64,000 nucleotides of DNA from Dehalococcoidia bacterium (lineage in GTDB: Bacteria > Chloroflexota > Dehalococcoidia > Lucifugimonadales > GCA-002694895), in NCBI GenBank assembly GCA_029936815.1, contig JAPYRX010000005.1:47707-111706 (forward strand), read 5' to 3'. The position numbers and the translations under genes are program-made. Below the pieces are notes generated by a model. That model searched no databases and was not told the DNA's origin. It saw nothing but the letters and a program-made list of their open reading frames with translations. Positions 10,320 through 20,978 of the stretch are shown here, piece after piece. Every line of letters starts with the position of its first letter. Position 1 is the first letter of the stretch.

Positions 10320-11947
10320 TCAAACAGGATAATATCGGAATAGTCGTATCAGGAACTTTTAATCAGGGAATAAATATTAAATTAAATTCTCAAAGTGATA
10401 TGGAATCAGTAACAATAGGTTCCCATATAGTAATAGATACAAAACAAAATAGATTTATGTGCGAAGTTGCAGATATAAAATTAACTTCTACAGATCAGAG
10501 GATTGAGCAACTTCCTATCCATATGCATAATGAAACTATATTCAACTCACTAAGAGATAATGCTGCATATGGGATAATCGAAGTTATTCCAAGGCTATTA
10601 CTAAAAAAAGATTCACCATTAGGAAAAGATGAAGAACCTGAAGAATTACCTGGGGCAAATACAATTCCTCCGCATTTTTCACCTGTATTTAAACCAACTG
10701 AAGCTGACTATAACCAAATATTCCATACTAAAGATGGAGTAGGATTCAATGTAGGATCTCCAATGGATTTGAATACTCAGATTAATTTGGATATGGAATT
10801 ATTAGTTAGAAGAAGTAGCGCGATATTTGGAAAATCAGGATCTGGAAAATCTTTCTTAACCAGAATTCTATTAGCTGGAATGATACAAAAAAGCAACACT
10901 GCATCTTTGGTATTTGATTATGCAGGAGAATATGGATATGAGTCAGCAAGTGAAAACGGATCTACTGTAAAAGGACTTGCTCAATTATTTTCACAAAAAG
11001 TTTATAACTATACAATAAATGAATCAAAAGCAAAAAATAAAAAATTTGGAGCAGTTTATCTAAGTATTCCAAGGTCACAAATAACCGCAACTGATATTGT
11101 AACTTCTGCTGCTGAACTTGATCTAAATGCAAATCAAGTTGAAGGCATTCACCAAATATATGATCAGTTTAGGTATGTAAAAGGTGGAGACTGGATTAAT
11201 CATTTCCTACGATTAGAAAATGAAACAGACGAAATGAATACATTTAAAAATAGTACATATACAGCAGACGCCACTATAGAAGCAATCAAAAGAAGATTTG
11301 CAAGAATCGCAAGGTTGCAATTTTTAACTTCAGGGGATACAGAAACCAATGTAATTGAAGAATTAATAGAGAAACTAAAACTTGGAAATACCGTTATTTT
11401 AGATTTTCCTAAAGATCAATTGTCTTATATTCTACTTGCTAATATGCTTACTCGAAGAATTCATAGACAATGGCAAAAAATGAAAGATGATTATGTGGAT
11501 TCAATAAATACAGACAATCCTAAAAAGGATCCTGTTTCATTAGTGATATGCATAGAAGAAGCTCATAATTTCTTGAATAAAGATGTTTCAAATAGAACAA
11601 TATTTGGGAAAATCGCAAGAGAAGCAAGGAAATATAATGTAACTTTAATGGTGGTAGACCAGAGACCAAGTGGGATTGATGACGAGATTATTTCCCAAAT
11701 AGAAAATAAATTCATTTGCAAACTTGATAACTCAAAAGATATAGATGCGATTTTCACAGGCATACATCAAAGTGCTTCATTAAAAACATCTCTTAGATCT
11801 ATACAATCGAATCAACACGCATTAGCTTTTGGGGAGGCAATTCCAATGCCCATCATATTTAAAGTTCGTAATTATGGACAAACTTTTTATAAGGAAATAG
11901 GTGCTGATGATGAACCTCTTTTCTCGCCAGAAGATGCGGGGATATAA
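10316..11947 (+). CDS. herA: HerA-like DNA translocase/ATPase (DUF87)
   Basis: Walker A FGKSGSGKSFLTR, Walker B LVICIEEAHNFL, N-terminal HAS-barrel-like segment. Confidence 0.92.
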   Translation: MIKQDNIGIVVSGTFNQGINIKLNSQSDMESVTIGSHIVIDTKQNRFMCEVADIKLTSTDQRIEQLPIHMHNETIFNSLRDNAAYGIIEVIPRLLLKKDSPLGKDEEPEELPGANTIPPHFSPVFKPTEADYNQIFHTKDGVGFNVGSPMDLNTQINLDMELLVRRSSAIFGKSGSGKSFLTRILLAGMIQKSNTASLVFDYAGEYGYESASENGSTVKGLAQLFSQKVYNYTINESKAKNKKFGAVYLSIPRSQITATDIVTSAAELDLNANQVEGIHQIYDQFRYVKGGDWINHFLRLENETDEMNTFKNSTYTADATIEAIKRRFARIARLQFLTSGDTETNVIEELIEKLKLGNTVILDFPKDQLSYILLANMLTRRIHRQWQKMKDDYVDSINTDNPKKDPVSLVICIEEAHNFLNKDVSNRTIFGKIAREARKYNVTLMVVDQRPSGIDDEIISQIENKFICKLDNSKDIDAIFTGIHQSASLKTSLRSIQSNQHALAFGEAIPMPIIFKVRNYGQTFYKEIGADDEPLFSPEDAGI

Positions 11948-12042
11948 ATAAAAATCAAATATCTATAATTTATTTCAATATAGATATTTATGAGATATAA
12001 TATTTATTAAAATTATATAGTAAAAATTTTCACGTAATTTAG

Positions 12043-12717
12043 ATGAATACAAACAAATCTCAGATAAATAATATTTTACATTTTATTGGATGGATTGTAA
12101 CAATTTATTTAATATTTCTTTGGTCTCCTATAGACACAAGTGTTGGATTAACTCAAAAAATATTCTATTTTCACGTCCCTGTTGGATGGTTGGGAATGCT
12201 TTCAATATTCGGAGTAGGAATTTCTAGTTCAATGTTTCTTATAACAAAAAATTTCAAATGGGATGACTTAGCTTTTTCTTTTGCTCAAGTAGGAGTTATT
12301 TTTGCATCATTAATCATAATAACAGGAGCATTATGGGCAAAGCCTGTTTGGGGAGTATGGTGGACGTGGGATCCAAAACTAACTACCACTGTAGTTTTAT
12401 GGTTTATATTTTCCGCATATTTATTACTAAGAAATCTAATTACAGACAAACGAAGATCTGCACTTATTGGTTCAATAGTTGCCCTTCTAGGAAGTATTGA
12501 TGCTCCATTAATTTATTTTGCATCAATACTATGGAGAACAGCGCATCCGGAACTAAATATCGGGCCTTTAGCCGAAGATGATAGTTCACTTCCGGGAACA
12601 ATGTTAATTACTTTTTTCATTTCTTTAATTATGCATACTTATTTATTTGTTATCCTTATTCGAATGAGACAAAAAGTTATAAAACAAGAGAGGTTGATTT
12701 ATGAACAGTCAGTATAA
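12043..12717 (+). CDS. ccmC: Cytochrome c maturation protein CcmC (heme handling)
   Basis: WWD motif: WGVWWTWDPKLTTTVVLWF. Confidence 0.92.
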   Translation: MNTNKSQINNILHFIGWIVTIYLIFLWSPIDTSVGLTQKIFYFHVPVGWLGMLSIFGVGISSSMFLITKNFKWDDLAFSFAQVGVIFASLIIITGALWAKPVWGVWWTWDPKLTTTVVLWFIFSAYLLLRNLITDKRRSALIGSIVALLGSIDAPLIYFASILWRTAHPELNIGPLAEDDSSLPGTMLITFFISLIMHTYLFVILIRMRQKVIKQERLIYEQSV

Positions 12718-12943
12718 ATTACTAATTACTTTCGTGATCGGGTTACTTTCAGGAATTGGAATTCGCAATGCATTTGATATAAATATTTTATCAGGTAAAC
12801 ACGCAGAAGCAGGGTTAGGATTTGTATTTATTGTTACTTTTCTTATATTTATTACTATTAGTTTATATATCGCTTATATGAATGTTAAATTAGATAAAAT
12901 TATACAAAACAAAAAGATTGATGATGAAAAAAATAGCAAATAA
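12701..12943 (+). CDS. Small membrane protein, CcmD-like by position
   Basis: 80 aa, two hydrophobic segments, between ccmC and ccmE, translationally overlapping both. Confidence 0.45.
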   Translation: MNSQYKLLITFVIGLLSGIGIRNAFDINILSGKHAEAGLGFVFIVTFLIFITISLYIAYMNVKLDKIIQNKKIDDEKNSK

Positions 12944-13322
12944 TTTTAACTATAAACTTGCAATATCGTTATTCGTACTAACCCTTGCTATTGTTTATTT
13001 AGGATTGATGACTATTCAAAGTTCGAAAACTTACTATTTAACAATAGATGAAATTTCTTCTGCTAATTCTTCAGATTCCTTTCGAGTTGCAGGTAAATTA
13101 ATATTAGAATCTTACACACGAGAATCAGATTCAACAATGTCTACATTCAACATTACTGATGAAGGGAAAATATTGAAAGCTTCATTTGAAGGAGTATTAC
13201 CAGATATGTTTTTTAGTTCAAAATCAGAACAAATAATACTAGAAGGTAAATTAATTAATAATGGTGAATTATTTAAAGCCGAAAATGTGATTGTAAAATG
13301 TCCCTCAAAATATGAGGAATAA
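12918..13322 (+). CDS. ccmE: Cytochrome c maturation protein CcmE, CxxxY variant
   Basis: N-terminal TM helix plus OB-fold (TYYLTIDEISS..FRVAGKLI..FEGVLPDMF..GKLINNGELFKAENVIVKCPSKYEE). Confidence 0.88.
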   Translation: MMMKKIANNFNYKLAISLFVLTLAIVYLGLMTIQSSKTYYLTIDEISSANSSDSFRVAGKLILESYTRESDSTMSTFNITDEGKILKASFEGVLPDMFFSSKSEQIILEGKLINNGELFKAENVIVKCPSKYEE

Positions 13323-13323
13323 A

Positions 13324-14037
13324 TTAGTTTTCTAATTTAAAATACATACCTATTAATAATGCTCCAGAAATAACAAATATTAAGTCAAAGCAAAGAATTG
13401 CCACAATTGAATTAATCACATCATTAATTAAAAATGAATCCACTGCAAACAATTTAGTTAATTCTACTGAACCTAACAAATAAGGCAACGTAAATGGCAA
13501 AACCAATATACTTAGTAAGTTTTGATTAATATTATTTCTGGAAGTGATTATTCCTAAAATAGTATTCAGAGTACTTATTCCAAGATTTACAATTAAAGCA
13601 ACAACTATCATCAATGGAGAGTTAATTGAAAATTGAAATAGTACATAAAACAATCCAAATGTAATTAGTTGTACAACACTCAAAATGACAACAGTAGAAA
13701 ATATTTTAGACAAAAAGTAAATTTCTGGCTTGATTCCTATGATGAATAACAAATCAATAGATTTATTTTTCATATCTATATCTATGAGTCCTGAGCTAAC
13801 GATTAAAGAGCTAAACAAAAATATAATCCAAATAATAATTGCTACAATAGTATTCTTCTCGTCTACACCAAAGGGAAATGTAATATTAAATAAACTAACT
13901 ACTATTGCAGTAAATACAATCGTTACTGAGAGAGTAGAAAAAGATCTCAATTCTAATTTTAAATCTTTTTTTACCATATGAAAAAACGATTGTATATAAC
14001 CAGGTTTTTCTAGGGTAATATTATTCACTGAAATCAT
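13324..14037 (-). CDS. ccmB: Heme exporter permease CcmB
   Basis: 237 aa, FHMVKKDLKLELRS and six hydrophobic segments; overlaps ccmA. Confidence 0.85.
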   Translation of the reverse strand: MISVNNITLEKPGYIQSFFHMVKKDLKLELRSFSTLSVTIVFTAIVVSLFNITFPFGVDEKNTIVAIIIWIIFLFSSLIVSSGLIDIDMKNKSIDLLFIIGIKPEIYFLSKIFSTVVILSVVQLITFGLFYVLFQFSINSPLMIVVALIVNLGISTLNTILGIITSRNNINQNLLSILVLPFTLPYLLGSVELTKLFAVDSFLINDVINSIVAILCFDLIFVISGALLIGMYFKLEN

Positions 14038-14617
14038 CCATATTAACTAATTTGTCTGAAATATTTTCAATAATTTCGATGATATTTGAAGATATGATAA
14101 GAGTTTTTTTCTTAAGCTTTAATTTATTTATTAGTAGAATCAGATTTTGAACTGATAGTGTATCAAGTCCTGAAAAAGGTTCATCAAGTAGAATCAGGTC
14201 TGAATTAGATAAAACAATTCTATATAATCCTGATTTTTTTACTTGACCATATGACAGTTCGTTTAATTTTTTCGTATAGATTAATTTTAATCCCAATAAA
14301 TTTTTCAATTCAGAAATATTTTCTTCAGATTGTTCAATGTTTTTAAACTTTGTGAAGAAATCTATATTTTCCTTTATTGACATGTCTCCAAAAAACATGT
14401 TTTCATGCCCCAAATAATCAACATTAATATCTGGATTTATTATAATTTCACCGAAATCTTGAATAGCAATTTTTGATAATATCTTTAACAAAGTCGACTT
14501 GCCAGACCCGTTTCTTCCAGTGATTCCTAAAATATCTCCTTCTTGAATAGCAAAACTGAGATCGGAAAAAATCTTTTGACCATTGTAAGACTTGGATATT
14601 TTATTTACTTCAAGCAT
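14021..14617 (-). CDS. ccmA: Heme exporter ATPase CcmA
   Basis: GITGRNGSGKSTLLK, LSYGQVKK, LILLDEPFSGLD; adjacent to ccmB. Confidence 0.87.
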   Translation of the reverse strand: MLEVNKISKSYNGQKIFSDLSFAIQEGDILGITGRNGSGKSTLLKILSKIAIQDFGEIIINPDINVDYLGHENMFFGDMSIKENIDFFTKFKNIEQSEENISELKNLLGLKLIYTKKLNELSYGQVKKSGLYRIVLSNSDLILLDEPFSGLDTLSVQNLILLINKLKLKKKTLIISSNIIEIIENISDKLVNMDDFSE

Positions 14618-14749
14618 AAACGAATTATAGAAATATTAATTATTAAGATATAGTATATCTTTTATTATTAAAATATAGAAAATATAAAATATTTATAATA
14701 CACTCTCAAATACAATCTTGTTTAATCATTCAAATAATAAGAGGGAATA

Positions 14750-15520
14750 ATGAAATATGTAAGGTTTAAATCCGGTGATAATACTTCATGGGGGATATTA
14801 GAAGGAAATAAAATCAATGAACTTTCAGATAATTATGTGTTATCTGAATCAAAAACAACTGATAATGTATTTAATGTTGAAGATGTTAGTATGTTAAGTC
14901 CAGTGGCTCCTGGAAAAGTTATTGCTATTGGCTTAAATTACAAAAGCCATTTAGGAGATAAACCAGCCCCTGAGGTCCCAGAACCTTTCTTCAAATTACC
15001 TGATACTTTGATTGGAAATAATGACAATATCATCGTGCCAAAAGAAGCTTCAGAAAATAATCTTACAGTACAACCAGAAGCTGAGCTCTGCTTAGTGATA
15101 GGAAAAGGTGGCAAAAGAATCACACAATCTGATGCTCTATCTCATGTTTTTGGTTATACCTGCGGAAATGATGTCAGTGTTAGAGACTGGCAACAAAATG
15201 ATCTCCAATGGTGGAGAGCAAAGTCTTGTGATACATTTACTGTGATAGGACCATGGATAGAAACCGAAGTTGATGCAGCTAATACGCAAATTATATGTAG
15301 AATAAATGGCGAAGAAGTTCAAAATCAAAACACATCAGATTTGTTACATAAAGTACCCAAAATAATTGAATTTGTATCAAGCATGATCACACTAAATGCT
15401 GGTGACGTAATTATGACTGGTACACCTGGCAAACCAAAAAATATGTATGATGGAGACAGAGTTGAAGTCGAGATTGAGGGCATTGGAATTTTAAGTAATA
15501 CAATTAAAAATGAATCATGA
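14750..15520 (+). CDS. Fumarylacetoacetate hydrolase family protein
   Basis: GKVIAIGLNYKSHL, EAELCLVIGK, GYTCGNDVSVRDWQ, GDVIMTGTPGKP. Confidence 0.93.
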   Translation: MKYVRFKSGDNTSWGILEGNKINELSDNYVLSESKTTDNVFNVEDVSMLSPVAPGKVIAIGLNYKSHLGDKPAPEVPEPFFKLPDTLIGNNDNIIVPKEASENNLTVQPEAELCLVIGKGGKRITQSDALSHVFGYTCGNDVSVRDWQQNDLQWWRAKSCDTFTVIGPWIETEVDAANTQIICRINGEEVQNQNTSDLLHKVPKIIEFVSSMITLNAGDVIMTGTPGKPKNMYDGDRVEVEIEGIGILSNTIKNES

Positions 15521-16261
15521 TTAAAACAATTCAATTATTGAATCATAAAAAATAGTACTGCCTGATCCAACAAGCCAATAGTGAATGATGAATATTCCAG
15601 CTAAAATCATAAGGACAATACCTACTTGTTCGACATATTTGCTTATTTTAGAAACAAATTGATTTACTGAATGTTTAAATAATACTACTCCAAGAGAAGT
15701 TCCTATTAAAACCAAACTCATACCAGAAGCATAAATCAGACTATAAAAAATTATATTTATAAAATCAATCCCAGTTCCTATTACTAAACCAATTGCTGCT
15801 AGGTAAATTGGTAATGCGCAGCTCAATGAAGCAAGTCCATATCCAATTCCGAAAATAAACATTGACAAATTTTGATTTTTTATTCCACTTCCAATCGATG
15901 AAGCTCTGGAAAAAAATAATATCATAATTTTTTTCTGAAAAATTAACAAAAACAACCCTGTAATTACGAGGAAGATTCCTACGAGAAGGCCAAACAATGG
16001 GATCCAATCTCTGATCAAGCTTCCAAATAACGCCAATAAAAAACCTGATATAGCAAATAAAGTTACAAATCCAAATGAAGTATAAATGCCTAATGATAAA
16101 GATTTCATAATTAGTAATAGAGATACTAATTTTTTTGAATCTGACATATCCAAAAATTTCAATTGATATCCTATGTATGCAGGGAACATTAGAATTCCGC
16201 AAGGGTTAAATGCTGCTACCAGTCCGGCCGTGAAAGTAAAGATCAATATTTCATTAATCAT
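15521..16261 (-). CDS. ccdA: Cytochrome c biogenesis/thiol transport protein CcdA
   Basis: AFNPCGILMFPAYIGY and LASLSCALPIYLAA cysteine motifs. Confidence 0.88.
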   Translation of the reverse strand: MINEILIFTFTAGLVAAFNPCGILMFPAYIGYQLKFLDMSDSKKLVSLLLIMKSLSLGIYTSFGFVTLFAISGFLLALFGSLIRDWIPLFGLLVGIFLVITGLFLLIFQKKIMILFFSRASSIGSGIKNQNLSMFIFGIGYGLASLSCALPIYLAAIGLVIGTGIDFINIIFYSLIYASGMSLVLIGTSLGVVLFKHSVNQFVSKISKYVEQVGIVLMILAGIFIIHYWLVGSGSTIFYDSIIELF

Positions 16262-16530
16262 TCTATTCTTTCACCTCTCCAATATTTTTCTTCTTTCTTA
16301 GGTATTTTGCGTGTTGCAAAAAAAACAAAAATTAAAAATAAAGCAACAGCAGCAATAAAAAAATACTTAATGCTTATCGTAATTAATGGTACAAGTAAAA
16401 TAGAAATTACCAACAAAGCGATAATAAATTTGAAAAGATATTTTTTTACTAACGAATTAGAAGTACTAGATAAATTTTCCGTATTTGTACCTAATATATC
16501 GTCAATTTCATTTGTGATTTTTTCATTCAT
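16258..16530 (-). CDS. Hypothetical membrane protein, overlapping ccdA
   Basis: 90 aa, two hydrophobic segments; 4-nt overlap with ccdA. Confidence 0.5.
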   Translation of the reverse strand: MNEKITNEIDDILGTNTENLSSTSNSLVKKYLFKFIIALLVISILLVPLITISIKYFFIAAVALFLIFVFFATRKIPKKEEKYWRGERIE

Positions 16531-16581
16531 AGTATTATTATATATAAATCAATGAAACTTATATATTAAAGGTACAAAAAT

Positions 16582-17322
16582 ATGTCAGATGAAATTTCTC
16601 AGCAAATACTAGACAAGTATAAAAATATCACGCCTGCTACAGTGTGGACAGCATTAGGGAAAAAAGGATATGAAAATTGCGTTATGGATAATGTGAAGCC
16701 TTTAACAAAAGGTAAAATCATATTAGGAAGAGCTCGTACATTAAGATATTTACCTGAAAGACCAGATTTGAAAGAAGAAGTGAGAGGTGGATATAACGCA
16801 GATGGTATGGAAGTTCCAAATGAGAATGCACCCGAATATAGGGCTATGGGATCCTGTGGGCCTGGAGACGTACTTGTTTGTGATGCGATGGGAAATAGTA
16901 CAGCAGCAAATTTAGGAGATGTAAAATTAGTACAACTAAAAATGAATAAAGCAGAAGGAATTGTAACAGATGGAGGAATGAGAGATTTTGACCAGGTTGC
17001 ACCTTTTGGATTCGCAATTTACGCCTCAGGAAGAACTCCAAAAGCTGCAAGACATGTAATGACAGAGTATGAAGATAACGTAGATATTCAATGCGATGGT
17101 GTTCTAGTTAGACCTGGAGATATAATCTATGGTAACGATGACGGCGTGGTTGTAGTCCCGAATCATTTAGCAGAAGAAATTGTGGAATGGTGTGAATTAT
17201 ACGAATCAGCAGAAGAGTACATAAAAAACAAAGCAGAAGAGGAAAAGGTACCTCCCGGTAAATACTACCCTCCGACAAAAGAATGGCTTGAAGATTTTAA
17301 AAAAAACATATACAAAAAATAG
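16582..17322 (+). CDS. RraA-like / 4-hydroxy-4-methyl-2-oxoglutarate aldolase family
   Basis: GPGDVLVCDAMGNSTAANLGDVKLVQLK, GIVTDGGMRDFDQV, VRPGDIIYGNDDGVVVVP. Confidence 0.9.
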   Translation: MSDEISQQILDKYKNITPATVWTALGKKGYENCVMDNVKPLTKGKIILGRARTLRYLPERPDLKEEVRGGYNADGMEVPNENAPEYRAMGSCGPGDVLVCDAMGNSTAANLGDVKLVQLKMNKAEGIVTDGGMRDFDQVAPFGFAIYASGRTPKAARHVMTEYEDNVDIQCDGVLVRPGDIIYGNDDGVVVVPNHLAEEIVEWCELYESAEEYIKNKAEEEKVPPGKYYPPTKEWLEDFKKNIYKK

Positions 17323-17324
17323 TA

Positions 17325-17762
17325 CTATAAAATTGTTTTAGACATTAAATTATGATAAATACCATCCATTATGTATTTATCACCTTTTGGAACATAATTT
17401 TGTTTTAAATAAAAATTCAATTTGTCAGATTGCGCTTCTAAATAAATTTCAGAAATATTTTTTGATTTAGCAATGTCTTCAAATTTATTTAATATTTTTG
17501 TGCCAATACCTAATCCTCTGAAATTCTTCAAAACTGCCATTCTTCCTAATTTATATATAGAATCATCATTAGATGGGTAAAATCTTCCAGTCCCAATAAT
17601 TTGTTGATTATTTTCAACAATTAAATGAAATGCCGAAGTATCATGTTCGTCAAATTCCCATTGCCATGGAATTTGTTGTTCAATAACAAACACTTGTATA
17701 CGAATATTCCTTAGAAATATATGCTCTATGGCAGTTTTTGGTTCTCGGATTTTAATATGCAT
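17325..17762 (-). CDS. GNAT family N-acetyltransferase (ElaA-like)
   Basis: KLGRMAVLKNFRGLGIGTKILNKFEDIA; FVIEQQIPWQWEFDEHD. Confidence 0.88.
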   Translation of the reverse strand: MHIKIREPKTAIEHIFLRNIRIQVFVIEQQIPWQWEFDEHDTSAFHLIVENNQQIIGTGRFYPSNDDSIYKLGRMAVLKNFRGLGIGTKILNKFEDIAKSKNISEIYLEAQSDKLNFYLKQNYVPKGDKYIMDGIYHNLMSKTIL

Positions 17763-17881
17763 TTTATTTGTAAGCTCGAAAAATAAGATTTATTATACAT
17801 AAAAAATGGGCTTTAAATATAAAAAAAAGCTAAAAAAAGAGATTTTGTATGTTTTTTCATAATATGACACTGTAAAATTTG

Positions 17882-17910
17882 TTGACTCTAGGAATTGATA
17901 TAAATATAAT
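17882..17910 (+). promoter_or_regulatory. Sigma70-type promoter of the str-S10-spc operon
   Basis: TTGACT (17882-17887), 17-nt spacer, TATAAT (17905-17910), 56 nt upstream of rpsL. Confidence 0.8.
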
Positions 17911-17966
17911 ATCGTTTCGTGTTTTTACACAAGTTTACTAGTCCGTTATAGAAATGGTATTGAATT

Positions 17967-18401
17967 ATGCCTACAATTAATCAGTTAGTTAGGAAAGGAA
18001 GAGGAATAAAAAAAGGGAAAGATAAATCTCCTGCTTTGAGATTCTCTTTTAACTCCTTGAAAAATTCTGGGTACAGAAATTCAGGCTCTCCGCAAAAGAG
18101 AGGCGTATGCACACAAGTTAGGACTCAAACACCTAAAAAACCGAACTCAGCATTAAGAAAAGTTGCCAGAGTAAGATTAACAAATGGAATGGAAGTCTCT
18201 GCTTATATCCCTGGAGAAGGGCATAATTTGCAAGAACATTCAGTTGTTCTAATAAGGGGTGGAAGAGTCAAAGATTTGCCTGGTGTAAGATATCATATTA
18301 TTCGCGGAGCTCTTGATACCGAAGGCGTGGCAGACAGAAACAGAGGCCGAAGTAAATACGGAACCAAACGTCCTAGTAAAAAAAATAGTTCTGCAAAGTA
18401 A
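17967..18401 (+). CDS. rpsL: 30S ribosomal protein S12
   Basis: [12 protein letters not shown]...[38 protein letters not shown]. Confidence 0.98.
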   Translation: MPTINQLVRKGRGIKKGKDKSPALRFSFNSLKNSGYRNSGSPQKRGVCTQVRTQTPKKPNSALRKVARVRLTNGMEVSAYIPGEGHNLQEHSVVLIRGGRVKDLPGVRYHIIRGALDTEGVADRNRGRSKYGTKRPSKKNSSAK

Positions 18402-18413
18402 TAGGGAAACAAT

Positions 18414-18884
18414 ATGTCAAGACGTCACAGAGCTAAAATAAGAAAATTAACCCTTGAAAGTAAATATCAAAACTTAGCTCTAACCAGATTTATAAACAAA
18501 GTTATGCAACATGGAAAGAAAAACCTAGCCAGGAAAATTGTATACTCTGCCCTAGATGAGATAGAAACACAATTAAAAAAACCAGGAATTGATGTGTTTA
18601 ATCAAGCAGTATCAAATGTTTCCCCAGATGTTATTCTTAAAAGCCGAAGAGTAGGAGGAGCAAATTATCAAGTTCCAACCGAGCTTCCTAGAGAAAAAAG
18701 TCTAACACTAGCTATGAGATGGATAATTGAAAGTTCTAGAAGTAGGTCTGGGTCAGCTTATTATCTAAGATTGGCAAAAGAACTAATGGACGCATATAAT
18801 TCACAAGGCCCAGCAATAAAAAGAAAAGATGATATTCATAGAATGGCTGAAGCAAATAAAGCTTTTGCCCATTTCAAATGGTAA
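18414..18884 (+). CDS. rpsG: 30S ribosomal protein S7
   Basis: MSRRHRAKIR...RVGGANYQVPTELPREKSLTLAMRWII. Confidence 0.98.
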   Translation: MSRRHRAKIRKLTLESKYQNLALTRFINKVMQHGKKNLARKIVYSALDEIETQLKKPGIDVFNQAVSNVSPDVILKSRRVGGANYQVPTELPREKSLTLAMRWIIESSRSRSGSAYYLRLAKELMDAYNSQGPAIKRKDDIHRMAEANKAFAHFKW

Positions 18885-18899
18885 TGGAGATATATAAAA

Positions 18900-20978
18900 A
18901 TGTCAGCTAATTTAGCAAAAACAAGAAATATGGGATTCATAGCTCACATAGATGCAGGTAAAACATCTGTGTCAGAATGTGTATTATTCTACACAGGCAG
19001 AACTCATAAAGCTGGTAATATTGATGACGGAAATACAGTATTAGATTGGATGGCTCAAGAAAGGGAAAGAGGTGTTACAATTGTTTCGGCAGCCACATCA
19101 TGCGAATGGAATGGCTATGACATAAATATTATTGACACACCTGGGCACGTTGATTTTACTGCAGAAGTAGAGCGAAGTCTTAGAGTTCTAGATGGTGCTG
19201 TTGTAGTTTTAGACTCTGTTGCTGGTGTGCAACCTCAGTCTGAAACAGTATGGAGACAAGCTAATAAATATAATGTACCTCGAATGGTTTTCATTAATAA
19301 AATGGATAAAATTGGAGCTGATTTTGACCTTGCAACCCAAACTTTAATTGACAGACTCAGAGCTAATCCTGTCGCAATACAAATACCTATAGGTTCAGAA
19401 GACAAATTTGAAGGAATTGTAGATCTCGTAGAACAAAAGGCAATCTATTATAAAATTGGAGATGATCAGGGACATATTGATAAAGTCACTGAAATCCCTG
19501 AAGATTTAAAAAGCAAGGCCGAAGAGTACAGATCAAAATTAATAGAAAAAGTCGCAGAGAATGACGAAAAATTTCTGGAAATTGTATTCTCTGGCGAAGA
19601 ATTTGATACCGAAACATTTAAAAGCGCAATTAGAAGAGTAACTATATCTAATACGATTATACCTGTGATGTGCGGTACAGCTCTGAAAAGGAAAGCCGTA
19701 CAACCTATGCTTGACGCTATTGGAGATTACTTACCTTCACCTCTTGATGTACCTTCTGTTAAAGGGAAGGAATATCGTGGTGAATCAGACCAAATTAGAA
19801 AAGCAGATATTAATGAACCTTTTTCTGCATTAGCTTTTAAAACTGTTTCAGATCCGTACATAGGAAGATTAATATATTTCAGAGTATACTCTGGAACTAT
19901 AAATGCTGGCGCAGGTGTTTTAAATACAGTAACCGGCAAAAAAGAAAGAATGGGTCGAATAGTAAAAATGCACGCGGATGATAGAGAAGAAATAAAAAGC
20001 GTTAGTGCTGGAGATATTGCTTGTGCTGTAGGATTGAAAGACACTTCTACCGGACATACCATATGTGACGAAAATCAACCTATAATATTAGAGAAAATCA
20101 CTTTCCCGGAACCAGTGGTAGCCGTTTCTGTCGAACCCAAATTAAAATCTGACAAAGACAAATTACAAGAAGCATTACTTAAAATGGCAGACGAAGATCC
20201 AACATTTATAGTTTCATATAATGATGAAACAGCTGAAACGCTTATATCTGGAATGGGAGAGTTTCACCTTGAAATCATGGTAGATAGAATGAAGAGAGAG
20301 CTCAACGTAGAATGTAATACAGGGAAACCACAAGTTGCATACCGAGAAACTATTACAACCAGTTCAAAGGCAGAAGGTAAATTCATAAGGCAAAGTGGAG
20401 GGAGAGGACAATACGGTCACTGCGTCATTGAGGTAGAGCCACAAAAAAGCGGAAAAGGATTTGAATTCGTAGATTCAATAAAAGGAGGTTCTATACCTCG
20501 AGAATATATACCAGCAGTAAGAAAAGGTATTATAGAAGGACTAAATAGCGGATCATTGTTAGGTTATCCGGTAGTTGATGTTAAAGTTAATTTAATTGAT
20601 GGTAGCTTTCACGACGTTGACTCATCAGAAGTTGCATTCACAATCGCAGGGTCAATGGCTGTAAAAGCAGCAGTAAGAAAAGGTTCTCCTGTAGCTTTAG
20701 AACCAATAATGAAAATAGAAGTAACTACTCCTTCTGATTTTCTTGGTGAAGTTATAGGTGATTTGAATAGGAGAAGAGGGCTTGTAAGTGAAACTAACAC
20801 TCAATCTAACACACAGATCATAAAAGGATCTGTACCATTAGGTGAAAGTTTCGGTTATGCAAATACATTGAGATCTTTAACTCAGGGTAGAGCAAGCTTT
20901 TCAATGGAATTCGAAAAATATGATCAATTACCTAAATCTATATTAAAAGGAAAAATGGAAGAACAAGGCGTAAAATAA
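18900..20978 (+). CDS. fusA: Elongation factor G
   Basis: [50 protein letters not shown]. Confidence 0.98.
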   Translation: MSANLAKTRNMGFIAHIDAGKTSVSECVLFYTGRTHKAGNIDDGNTVLDWMAQERERGVTIVSAATSCEWNGYDINIIDTPGHVDFTAEVERSLRVLDGAVVVLDSVAGVQPQSETVWRQANKYNVPRMVFINKMDKIGADFDLATQTLIDRLRANPVAIQIPIGSEDKFEGIVDLVEQKAIYYKIGDDQGHIDKVTEIPEDLKSKAEEYRSKLIEKVAENDEKFLEIVFSGEEFDTETFKSAIRRVTISNTIIPVMCGTALKRKAVQPMLDAIGDYLPSPLDVPSVKGKEYRGESDQIRKADINEPFSALAFKTVSDPYIGRLIYFRVYSGTINAGAGVLNTVTGKKERMGRIVKMHADDREEIKSVSAGDIACAVGLKDTSTGHTICDENQPIILEKITFPEPVVAVSVEPKLKSDKDKLQEALLKMADEDPTFIVSYNDETAETLISGMGEFHLEIMVDRMKRELNVECNTGKPQVAYRETITTSSKAEGKFIRQSGGRGQYGHCVIEVEPQKSGKGFEFVDSIKGGSIPREYIPAVRKGIIEGLNSGSLLGYPVVDVKVNLIDGSFHDVDSSEVAFTIAGSMAVKAAVRKGSPVALEPIMKIEVTTPSDFLGEVIGDLNRRRGLVSETNTQSNTQIIKGSVPLGESFGYANTLRSLTQGRASFSMEFEKYDQLPKSILKGKMEEQGVK

